Shown piece after piece: positions 1 to 6,023 of a DNA stretch of 6,824 nt. Below the pieces are notes generated by a model, which was not told the origin of the DNA, did no database searches, and was given only the letters and a program-made list of their open reading frames with translations. The DNA is from an uncultured Bacteroidales bacterium. GTDB lineage: Bacteria > Bacteroidota > Bacteroidia > Bacteroidales > Paludibacteraceae. Numbering within the stretch: position 1 is the stretch's first letter; the number at the start of each line of letters is the position of its first letter. The stretch is from assembly GCA_946405045.1 (NCBI GenBank), contig CAMJFV010000097.1, positions 1-6,824 of the forward strand. The letters are read 5' to 3'. The position numbers and the translations under genes were made by a program.

Positions 1-431
1 TTGGCAGTAATTACAAGTCTTTTTTTTATGATGAAAAAGGACATCTTATATCTGAGATTTTTTCAAAAGGAAGAGAAAACATTAAATATACAAGGGTTTG
101 GGTCAATGATAATATTGTAACAATATCTGAAAAGCATGATTCATACGATAGTAACAGTAACTATGAAATAAATTTTGCTTTTAAATACACTAATGACGCT
201 GTTCCTAACCCAATTGAAAATAAGGCAGGAATTCCTTTCATTTTTTATTCTTTAGACGATTTAGAAACTACAATAGTAATTAAGAATTTGTTGGGAGAAG
301 CAACAAAGTATTTGCCAGTCATGTTAGTTTCTGAAACAGGTGAATATAAAATCGATTGGACTTTAGATGAAGAAGGATATCCAACAAAAGTTAATTTTAA
401 CAAAAGTACGTTGTATTTCACTTGGAACTAA
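1..431 (+). CDS. C-terminal part of a DUF4595-like secreted protein
   Basis: This is an open frame entering from the left edge (first full codon at 3) and ending at TAA 429-431, giving 142 visible residues. The visible protein is rich in Asn, Tyr, Lys and Glu. It has a YDEKGHL turn near its start, then a segment reading YTNDAVPNPIENKAGIPF, then LLGEATKYLP, and it finishes with a GYPTKVNF strand and the ending LYFTWN. This order resembles the C-terminal half of Bacteroidales DUF4595-type lipoproteins, which are predicted beta-rich envelope proteins of unknown function. No membrane segment or catalytic motif is visible. The start, signal peptide and promoter lie outside the window. It is convergent with cstA across a 512-base gap. 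The coding call is firm from the uninterrupted frame and biased codons. The family assignment comes from recalled pattern and is moderate. Confidence 0.7.
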   Translation, partial: GSNYKSFFYDEKGHLISEIFSKGRENIKYTRVWVNDNIVTISEKHDSYDSNSNYEINFAFKYTNDAVPNPIENKAGIPFIFYSLDDLETTIVIKNLLGEATKYLPVMLVSETGEYKIDWTLDEEGYPTKVNFNKSTLYFTWN

Positions 432-545
432 ATCCGTGGATAAATTAATAGAATATGTCAAATTGAGATCGCTGTCAAATTTGAGGGAGATAATCTTATT
501 TCATTTCTAAAATCACACAAATATATAATATTTCAGAAATATAAA

Positions 546-788
546 TAACGTTAGTTCGGCGGATTAATAATAACGAGCAATCATAAAAAGAGATGCTTTT
601 CACATTTTTGATGAATTCTTACCTCTATTCTTATTAAAAGGTATAGTTAATCTTTGTGAACTTTGAATTTCTGTGGTTATATAAATTCTGTGTGCTCGCC
701 TACGGCTCGCACTTGGGAGAGTATTAGGGTGTTCCGCCCTTAACAATCCTCATGTCTCTCTATTATTGTTTTCGTCGAATTGACGTTA
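546..788. repeat. MITE-like element with 16-bp imperfect terminal inverted repeats
   Basis: The left arm 546-561 reads TAACGTTAGTTCGGCG. The right arm 773-788 reads CGTCGAATTGACGTTA, whose reverse complement is TAACGTCAATTCGACG. The arms match at 13 of 16 positions and all three differences are transitions. They face each other across 211 bases that carry no gene. No clear target-site duplication flanks the unit. The right half contains two further hairpins. The arms may be ends of a non-autonomous mobile element, or two copies of a dispersed intergenic repeat in opposite orientation. An invertible switch is less likely because such arms are normally identical. The repeat is directly seen; its nature is inferred. 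Confidence 0.4.
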
Positions 789-889
789 CGCTAAATGAAA
801 TTCTCCGTGCACTTAGAATTATTAATGAATATAACAATATAACAATTTTCAGTTTGCTCGGAAGAAAGAATTTAATGGTAGAAAGTATA

Positions 890-919
890 TAAAAAGAGAC
901 GCGATTCCCCGCGTCTCTT
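890..919 (-). terminator. Rho-independent terminator of cstA
   Basis: A 9-bp perfect stem pairs 895-903 (AGAGACGCG) with 910-918 around a 6-base loop, and can be extended by 894/919. On the minus strand it is followed by a run of five T and an AT-rich tail. It lies 25 bases past the cstA stop codon. Read on the + strand the hairpin lacks a T tract, so it should act mainly on cstA transcripts. Confidence 0.8.
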
Positions 920-943
920 CATATCATATATTTCATCAAGATT

Positions 944-2380
944 TTATTTCACGATCAAATCGCTTGAATCTTTTTTTGATTTCATATTCTTCAAGAAGAC
1001 CATAACTGTCATGATTGTAACAACAGCTCCCGCTGTATATGAGATCGTTTTGTCGAGATGCAGACACTCTGGAGCGATGAAGATGTATGTTGAGCAAACC
1101 ATTGTCATGAAGATTGCTGGCACAAATGTCACCCACCAATAGTTTCCTCTTTTTCTCAAGTAGACGGTGATTGCCCACAATGTAAATACCGACAATGCCT
1201 GATTACACCATGCGAAATATCTCCAGATCAGATTGAATCCCTCTTTGTCGCTGACACTGTAGATCAACACAATCAAAGTGACTGCAAAGATAGGCAAACT
1301 GATTGCCAATCTGCTTTTGATTGTTTTCTGCTCCTTATTCAAGAAATCAGCAACGATCAGACGTGCACTTCTCAATGCAGTATCTCCACTGGTGATCGGT
1401 GCAAAAACGACTCCTAAAAGTGCCAATACACTACCTACTTGACCCAACCAATTCGTTGTGATATTATCCACAATCAGTGCGGCATTGTTTTCTTCCATAC
1501 CATGCTCATTGAAGAAATAGTTGGCAGCGGCAGCCCAAATAAGAGCAACGATACCCTCTGTGATCATAGCACCGTAGAAGATCGGTCTACCATGTTTCTC
1601 ATTTGTCATACAACGTGCCATAAGCGGACTCTGTGTGGCATGGAATCCACTGATAGCTCCACATGCGATGCTCACAAACATCATTGGGAACAAAGGCATC
1701 GCATCCTCTCCTGCAGGATGTGTGTTCTCCAAACCATCCCAAATCTCTGGTAGCGCAGGATTTGTCTTGACCAACATAACCAACACGCCTACAGCCATAA
1801 AGATCAATGCGATTGCAAATAGAGGATAAACCTTTCCAATAACTTTGTCTATTGGCAACAATGTAGCCAAGATATAATAGATGAAAATGACTCCGAACCA
1901 TATAGTTGGATCAAGAGGTGTCAGTTTTCCTAAAATAGCCGATGGACCACTTACAAACACAGCTCCAACAAGAATCATCAAGATCACAGTGAAGACACGC
2001 ATTATCTTTTTTGCGTTCATTCCAAGATGACGGCCGATAATGTCGGGTAAACTCTCTCCGCCCTCTCTCAAACTCATCATTCCTGCAAGATAATCGTGTA
2101 CGGCTCCAGCGAAAATACAACCGAACACAATCCACAAGTAAGATGCGGCACCAAACTTAGCACCCATAATGGCACCAAAAATTGGTCCGAGACCTGCGAT
2201 GTTCAAAAACTGAATCATGAAGATTCGCCATGTTGGCAATGGCATGAAATCAACTCCATCCTGCTTCTCAATAGCTGGAGTAACTCTCTTAGGATCTGGG
2301 CCAAAGACGTTCTCAACAAACTTTCCGTAAAAGAAATAGCCCAAAATAAGTGCGACAAACGCAACGTAAAAAGAACTCAT
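944..2380 (-). CDS. cstA: CstA family carbon-starvation transporter (short form)
   Basis: This is a 478-residue polytopic inner-membrane protein of the CstA family, whose characterised members take up peptides or pyruvate during carbon limitation. The N-terminal CstA region includes NIAGLGPIFGAIMG (60-73), the acidic HDYLAGMMSLREGGESLPD block (95-113), SGFHATQSPLMARCM (244-258) and APITSGDTALRSARL (327-341). Several further membrane spans follow, and the protein ends in a basic KNMKSKKD tail (464-471). The enterobacterial protein is about 700 residues; the short length here is usual for Bacteroidales members. The ATG start at 2380 is preceded by only a weak purine stretch (AGAAAAAG), as expected in this phylum. 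It lies downstream of manC on the same strand, but an intrinsic terminator separates them and no clear promoter fits in the 56-base gap. Its expression therefore probably depends on read-through or on a promoter inside manC. The substrate cannot be told from sequence. Confidence 0.93.
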   Translation of the reverse strand: MSSFYVAFVALILGYFFYGKFVENVFGPDPKRVTPAIEKQDGVDFMPLPTWRIFMIQFLNIAGLGPIFGAIMGAKFGAASYLWIVFGCIFAGAVHDYLAGMMSLREGGESLPDIIGRHLGMNAKKIMRVFTVILMILVGAVFVSGPSAILGKLTPLDPTIWFGVIFIYYILATLLPIDKVIGKVYPLFAIALIFMAVGVLVMLVKTNPALPEIWDGLENTHPAGEDAMPLFPMMFVSIACGAISGFHATQSPLMARCMTNEKHGRPIFYGAMITEGIVALIWAAAANYFFNEHGMEENNAALIVDNITTNWLGQVGSVLALLGVVFAPITSGDTALRSARLIVADFLNKEQKTIKSRLAISLPIFAVTLIVLIYSVSDKEGFNLIWRYFAWCNQALSVFTLWAITVYLRKRGNYWWVTFVPAIFMTMVCSTYIFIAPECLHLDKTISYTAGAVVTIMTVMVFLKNMKSKKDSSDLIVK

Positions 2381-2392
2381 CTTTTTCTAAAA

Positions 2393-2423
2393 TAAAAAAC
2401 TTGGGTGGACTCACGTCCACCCA
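2393..2423 (-). terminator. Intrinsic terminator or attenuator between manC and cstA
   Basis: An 8-bp perfect stem pairs 2403-2410 (GGGTGGAC) with 2415-2422 around the 4-base loop TCAC. On the minus strand it is followed by AAG and then TTTTTTATTTT. It begins 14 bases after the manC stop, and its T tract ends about 13 bases before the cstA ATG. It should end the BI-1/manC transcript, and it may set the level of cstA by partial read-through. Confidence 0.8.
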
Positions 2424-2436
2424 TATTAATGAATTG

Positions 2437-3522
2437 TTAAATATAATCTTCTCCAAAAGCTTCTTTTGTTTCACTTACATAATCGCGGATATGCTGTTCT
2501 TCCGACTTTCTGCAAATAAGCAGAACATTATCGTCGTCTACAACAATCATATCATCCAAACCTTCCACGATCGCGATCTTGTTTTCAGCTAGGCTGATCA
2601 CATTTCCTTTTGAATTATGATATTTCACCCTACCCTTCAATGTGGCGTTCTGATTCTCATCTTTTGAATCAGACAAATCGTAAAGACTACCCCATGTGCC
2701 AAGGTCTGACCATCCGAAATCAGCCGCTATCACATTCACATTCTGTGCTTTCTCCATGATCGCATAGTCGATCGAAAGATTCTTGCTTGTCTGATAAATC
2801 GAATCGATATATTCCTGCTCTTTTGGTGTGTTGTAATAGCTACTGCCAGCCTTAAACTTGTTCCAAATTTCTGGCTCATGCTGCTCGAACGCATTTGAAA
2901 TAGCCTTCACATTCCACAAGAACATACCTGAATTCCACAAAAACTCGTCGCTTTCAAAGAATATCTTTGCCAACTCCAGATTTGGCTTCTCTGTGAATGT
3001 CTTCACTTTGAAGATAGAATCTGTGGATGATCCGTTCTCGATCTGAATATATCCGTATCCTGTCTCTGGACGGGATGGCTTGATACCAAGTGTCATCAAC
3101 ACCTCATTATTGGCAGTGAAGTTCAAACCTTTCTCAATTGTGTTTAGAAATTCCTGCTCTTTCAGAACCAAATGGTCCGACGGTGCGATCACAACGTTTG
3201 CATTTGGATTGAACGACGCTATCTTGTTCATTGCGTATGCAATACAAGGTGCTGTGTTGCGACGTGCTGGCTCCAAAAGCAACTGACGTTCTGTCAACAT
3301 TGGCAACTGCTCAAGAATCAAATCTTTATATTGTACGTTAGACGCAATAAAGATATTCTCAGTAGGTATGATCTTTGCAAAACGATCAAATGTCTGCTGC
3401 AAAAGAGTTCGGCCAGTGCCAAAGAAATCTAAAAACTGTTTTGGTCTGTTCGAACGTGAGCATGGCCAAAAACGTGTGCCTGCTCCACCAGCCATAATAA
3501 CTAAAAATCTGTTCTTATCCAT
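2437..3522 (-). CDS. manC: Mannose-1-phosphate guanylyltransferase (GDP-mannose synthesis)
   Basis: This 361-residue cytoplasmic nucleotidyltransferase converts mannose-1-phosphate and GTP to GDP-mannose and pyrophosphate. GDP-mannose is the precursor of mannose and fucose in capsule, O-antigen and glycoproteins. The pyrophosphorylase signature is present: GGAGTRFWP (12-20) followed by RPKQF (26-30). Then come EPARRNTAP (84-92), PSDH (114-117), RPETGYGYI (151-159), FTEKP (176-180) and WNSGMF (196-201), all in the usual order for the mannose type. The length matches the single-domain form; the C-terminal phosphomannose isomerase cupin of bifunctional ManC/AlgA enzymes is absent. The ATG start at 3522 lies 6 bases after the stop of the BI-1 gene, so the two are almost certainly co-transcribed and probably translationally coupled. 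A terminator follows directly. No other glycan gene is next to it, so it looks like a housekeeping copy rather than part of a capsule locus. Confidence 0.95.
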   Translation of the reverse strand: MDKNRFLVIMAGGAGTRFWPCSRSNRPKQFLDFFGTGRTLLQQTFDRFAKIIPTENIFIASNVQYKDLILEQLPMLTERQLLLEPARRNTAPCIAYAMNKIASFNPNANVVIAPSDHLVLKEQEFLNTIEKGLNFTANNEVLMTLGIKPSRPETGYGYIQIENGSSTDSIFKVKTFTEKPNLELAKIFFESDEFLWNSGMFLWNVKAISNAFEQHEPEIWNKFKAGSSYYNTPKEQEYIDSIYQTSKNLSIDYAIMEKAQNVNVIAADFGWSDLGTWGSLYDLSDSKDENQNATLKGRVKYHNSKGNVISLAENKIAIVEGLDDMIVVDDDNVLLICRKSEEQHIRDYVSETKEAFGEDYI

Positions 3523-3528
3523 TTTTAA

Positions 3529-4260
3529 TTAGTCTCTGCTTCGTCCTAAAATTTTCAAGATATAAAGGAATAGGTTGATGAAGTCCAAGTATAGCTCCAA
3601 AGCACCATACACTACCCATCTCTGCTGATCTTCCTCTGCCAAATAGTGGAAACCTCCATTCTTCAATTTCTGTGTGTCATACGCAGTCAAAACCACGAAT
3701 ACACCTACCATAGCATAGTTGATTATCCAATCTAAAGTAGAACTAGCCATGAAGAAATTTACGATTGTAGCGATGATTCCTCCAATCAAAATGAAGAATG
3801 CTATTCTTCCGATAGTAGAAAGATCTTTCTTAATCTTGTATCCAATGAATGAACATGCTCCGAATGTACCTGCGGTTATGAAGAATGCCGTCTCAATCAA
3901 TCCCAATTCATAAACCAAGAATATCGCAGACAATGTCAAACCGTTCACAATCGAATATATGACAAACAAGATATTCAATGTCTTAGCCTCAAACTTTTGA
4001 ATTCCTGCACTGATTGCGATGACAAGACCAAGCTCAACCAATGCCCAAATCCAGAATGAACCAAGGAAAATGTTGCGCAATGTCTCTGAATGTGCCACTA
4101 CCCAAGCAGAAGCTCCAGTCAAAAGCAATGCATAACACATCATCTTATAAACCGATGTCATATATTTTGATAGAGCTACCTTCTCATGATCAACATACTG
4201 ACCTTCAGAAGTAGAGCTATTGATTCTCTCTTCTTTTGAATAATTTTCTAGTTCTCCCAT
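3529..4260 (-). CDS. Bax inhibitor-1/YccA family membrane protein
   Basis: This 243-residue integral membrane protein belongs to the BI-1 (TMBIM/YccA) family. The sequence shows a hydrophilic N-terminal tail of about 33 residues, then some seven hydrophobic segments, and a short basic C-terminus. Family hallmarks are the TAYDTQ motif (192-197) and LYLDFINLF (223-231). Asp195 and Asp226 sit where the pH-sensing aspartate pair of the structurally known Bacillus YetJ is expected. That bacterial homologue is a pH-dependent calcium leak, and others associate with the FtsH protease; which applies here is unknown. The start at ATG 4260 follows AAAAAAAGGAT, a plausible ribosome site. The gene heads an operon with manC (6-base gap), a pairing with no obvious functional link. 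A Bacteroidota-like promoter is placed just upstream. Confidence 0.92.
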   Translation of the reverse strand: MGELENYSKEERINSSTSEGQYVDHEKVALSKYMTSVYKMMCYALLLTGASAWVVAHSETLRNIFLGSFWIWALVELGLVIAISAGIQKFEAKTLNILFVIYSIVNGLTLSAIFLVYELGLIETAFFITAGTFGACSFIGYKIKKDLSTIGRIAFFILIGGIIATIVNFFMASSTLDWIINYAMVGVFVVLTAYDTQKLKNGGFHYLAEEDQQRWVVYGALELYLDFINLFLYILKILGRSRD

Positions 4261-4284
4261 ATCCTTTTTTTGTTTTTAGTTACG

Positions 4285-4315
4285 CAAATTTTATTTTTCC
4301 GCAAAAATAATCAAA
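4285..4315 (-). promoter_or_regulatory. Probable promoter of the BI-1/manC operon
   Basis: On the minus strand TTTG (4312-4315) is followed after exactly 19 bases by AAAATTTG (4285-4292). The Bacteroidota consensus is TTTG, a spacer of about 19, then TAnnTTTG, so the -7 box has one mismatch. It would start transcription roughly 15-20 bases before the BI-1 ATG. The assignment rests on spacing and motif only. Confidence 0.45.
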
Positions 4316-4408
4316 AAACGGGTTCTTTGAAAATGTGAATTTGATTTTTAGAAATTTTTAAGAAAACCCATATCCGATAGTCAATTTTGCAGATGTTTTT
4401 TGTTTTGA

Positions 4409-5587
4409 TTATTCGTTTGTATTAAGCTGATACTCGTTTGTACCGTGCAATTTTACATTGAATGTCATGATTTCACCTTGTCTGTCGACGGTGACTTTCA
4501 CCTCATCGCCTGGACTGAATCGAGTCAATCTGTCTTGGATCTCAGCCACTGATTTAACTTTAGCGTTGTCGACGGCAATGATGACATCTCCATTCTGCAT
4601 TCCAGCATCTTTTGCTCCACCATTTTGTCCGACTTCCACAACAAAGACTCCATCCAGACGGTTGACATTGTTGGCTTTAGCAAACTCGTTTGAGATGTCT
4701 GTTATCACAATTCCAAGCAACGCTCTCTGTACAGATCCAAACTGCTTCAAGTCTGATACAATCTTTGTCATTATCGACACCGGAATCGCAAACGCATATC
4801 CTGCGAATGAGCCTGTCTGTGAGGCGATGGCGGAATTTATACCGACCAATTCTCCATTCAAGTTCACAAGTGCTCCTCCACTGTTTCCTGGATTCACTGC
4901 TGCATCTGTCTGGATAAATGATTCTATCTTCATGTCTCCAGACAAAATATTGATATTACGTCCTTTGGCGCTCACAATTCCAGCAGTCACTGTTGATGTG
5001 AGGTTAAACGGATTACCTACCGCCAACACCCACTCTCCTACTTTCAGATTGTCTGAATTGCCAATTTCAATTGGAGAAAGATCCTCTGCTTCTATTTTAA
5101 GCAAGGCCAAATCTGTTGATGGATCCAAACCTATGATTTGTGCTTCAAACTCTCGTTTATCATTAAGTGTGACAGTCACACGGTCGGCTCCCTGCACTAC
5201 GTGGTTGTTTGTTACTATGTAGCCGAGATTGTCAAGTATCACACCTGAACCAGAGCCAACCGGTCTTGGATTTGTGTTTTGTGGCTGGCGACGTGGCTGT
5301 CCGAAGAATGAACCGAACAAATCCTCCAGAGTCACGACATTCGACTGTCTGCCTTTGGAATATGTGATGATATGGACAACTGAATTAAGCGATTTCTCTG
5401 CAGCGACAGTGAAATCAACTCCCGTCGATACATATTTTGCTGAAGAACTTGAAGAATTAACCGCAGTAGACTCTCTCAACAAAGCAGTACTATCGTTATC
5501 GGAAGAAAGCTTTGTCTGCTCCTTGCATGACAGAAGCAATGATGAAAAAATGGCAATCGAACATGCCGTCAAAACACTCCTTTTCAT
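4409..5587 (-). CDS. htrA: HtrA/Deg-family serine protease, predicted lipoprotein with one PDZ domain
   Basis: This is a periplasm-facing serine protease of the HtrA (DegP/DegQ/DegS) family, which degrades or senses misfolded envelope proteins. I place the start at ATG 5587 (392 residues); the frame stays open upstream only to a TTG three codons earlier. Residues 1-20 are a signal peptide ending in a lipobox-like LLSC, so Cys21 is a probable lipid anchor. A Ser/Thr/Asp-rich linker follows to about residue 52. The trypsin-like domain (about 58-285) shows His129 in TNNHV, Asp159 in STDLALLK and Ser236 in GNSGG, so the triad is complete. One PDZ domain covers about 289-380, with DAGMQNGDVI at 327-336. 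Common Deg proteases of the phylum are near 500 residues with two PDZ domains; this one has a single PDZ, like DegS. It is divergent from the MNT/HEPN pair. I see no convincing terminator in the 148 bases after it. Confidence 0.94.
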   Translation of the reverse strand: MKRSVLTACSIAIFSSLLLSCKEQTKLSSDNDSTALLRESTAVNSSSSSAKYVSTGVDFTVAAEKSLNSVVHIITYSKGRQSNVVTLEDLFGSFFGQPRRQPQNTNPRPVGSGSGVILDNLGYIVTNNHVVQGADRVTVTLNDKREFEAQIIGLDPSTDLALLKIEAEDLSPIEIGNSDNLKVGEWVLAVGNPFNLTSTVTAGIVSAKGRNINILSGDMKIESFIQTDAAVNPGNSGGALVNLNGELVGINSAIASQTGSFAGYAFAIPVSIMTKIVSDLKQFGSVQRALLGIVITDISNEFAKANNVNRLDGVFVVEVGQNGGAKDAGMQNGDVIIAVDNAKVKSVAEIQDRLTRFSPGDEVKVTVDRQGEIMTFNVKLHGTNEYQLNTNE

Positions 5588-5613
5588 ACCCTTCAATTTT
5601 TGTTTATTCTTTA

Positions 5614-5621
5614 CAAAGATA
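5614..5621 (-). promoter_or_regulatory. htrA: htrA promoter -7 element
   Basis: On the minus strand TATCTTTG is an exact match to the Bacteroidota -7 consensus TAnnTTTG. It lies 26 bases upstream of the htrA ATG at 5587, giving a leader of about 20 bases. No TTG is seen at the -33 position, where an A-rich tract lies instead. A leader this short also argues against translation beginning at the TTG upstream of the ATG. Confidence 0.55.
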
Positions 5622-5676
5622 ACGAAAAAACGTTTTTTTTATTGTATTGACATAAAGCTTTTTTGAATAGGATTTG

Positions 5677-5684
5677 TATTTTTG
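5677..5684 (+). promoter_or_regulatory. Promoter -7 element of the MNT/HEPN pair
   Basis: TATTTTTG is an exact match to TAnnTTTG on the + strand, 21 bases before the ATG at 5706. It overlaps the TTG codon at 5682 that would otherwise extend the reading frame, which supports 5706 as the real start. No clear -33 TTG is present at the expected distance. With the htrA element it makes a compact divergent promoter region. Confidence 0.5.
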
Positions 5685-5705
5685 TACAACAAAATCGACG
5701 AATGT

Positions 5706-6023
5706 ATGAATCACGACAAAGAAATTGAACAAGGGTTGCTCAACATTGCAAAGCAAAACTCAGGCTTAGCCAAGTTCATATTGTTTGGATCAAGAGCAAG
5801 AGGTGACGCTCGCTCTGATTCAGACTGGGACATTCTTGTCGTTGTCAATACAGATAAAATCAGACACGAAGACTATTGCAAATTTGCTGATCCATTCTAT
5901 GATTTAGGTTTACAATACGATGCTGTTATCAACCCAATTCTACAGACATCTGAAAACTGGACAAAATTTTCATATCTTCCTCTGTTTAAGAATATACAAA
6001 AAGAAGGTAGAATACTATGCTGA
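5706..6023 (+). CDS. Minimal nucleotidyltransferase (MNT), antitoxin-type partner of HEPN
   Basis: This 105-residue protein is made of one minimal nucleotidyltransferase domain of the polymerase-beta superfamily. The nucleotide-binding motif is FGSRARG (27-33), followed by the metal-binding pair Asp40 and Asp42 in SDSDWDILV. Asp72 in QYDAV is the likely third carboxylate, so the active site looks complete. In studied MNT/HEPN systems the MNT protein neutralises the HEPN RNase by adding AMP units to it; that role is inferred here from family and context. ATG 5706 is chosen over the upstream TTG (5682) because a -7 promoter box overlaps the TTG and because MNHDKEIE is a natural family-like N-terminus. 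No Shine-Dalgarno site is evident. Its stop (6021-6023) overlaps the start of the HEPN gene within ATGCTGA, which indicates translational coupling. Confidence 0.9.
   Translation: MNHDKEIEQGLLNIAKQNSGLAKFILFGSRARGDARSDSDWDILVVVNTDKIRHEDYCKFADPFYDLGLQYDAVINPILQTSENWTKFSYLPLFKNIQKEGRILC

Larger units (their letters stand above)
432..943. other. Gene-free stretch with repeats and hairpins
   Basis: This is 512 bases between the 3' ends of two convergent genes. I see no credible coding frame on either strand. It holds a near-direct repeat (GTCAAATTGAG at 457-467 and GTCAAATTTGAG at 474-485), the inverted-repeat element at 546-788, small hairpins at 692-712, 726-740 and 773-785, and the cstA terminator at 890-919. 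The block 690-812 is noticeably less AT-rich than its surroundings, which suggests inserted or structured DNA rather than plain spacer. Confidence 0.6.

Noticed and set aside
581..614. Possible + strand terminator for the first gene (TCATAAAAA paired with TTTTTGATGA)
   Set aside because: The stem is almost all A/T with a bulge, and it lies about 150 bases past the stop codon; too weak to call.
546..788. CRISPR array or phase-variable promoter in the inverted-repeat region
   Set aside because: There are no regularly spaced direct repeats, and the two arms differ at three of sixteen positions with no strong promoter between them, so only a repeat or MITE-like call is made.
936..1178. Minus-strand open frame overlapping the 3' end of cstA in another frame
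   Set aside because: It overlaps cstA and its translation shows no recognisable pattern.
1439..1753. Open + strand frames inside cstA (also 1635-1829 and 2096-2395)
   Set aside because: They are antisense to a clear CstA protein, have no family resemblance or ribosome site, and use amino acids in shadow-frame fashion.
4317..4375. Possible terminator of htrA (GGGTT paired with AACCC)
   Set aside because: Only five firm base pairs around a loop of about 40 bases and no proper T tract.
4458..5222. Long + strand open frame of 254 codons opposite htrA
   Set aside because: It is the mirror of the htrA coding frame; its translation is Ser/Thr/Pro-rich without domains, while the minus strand has a complete protease with catalytic triad.
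5682..5705. TTG start at 5682 for the MNT protein, and TTG start at 5596 for htrA
   Set aside because: The first overlaps a -7 promoter box and the second only adds three residues before a normal signal peptide; ATG at 5706 and at 5587 fit better.
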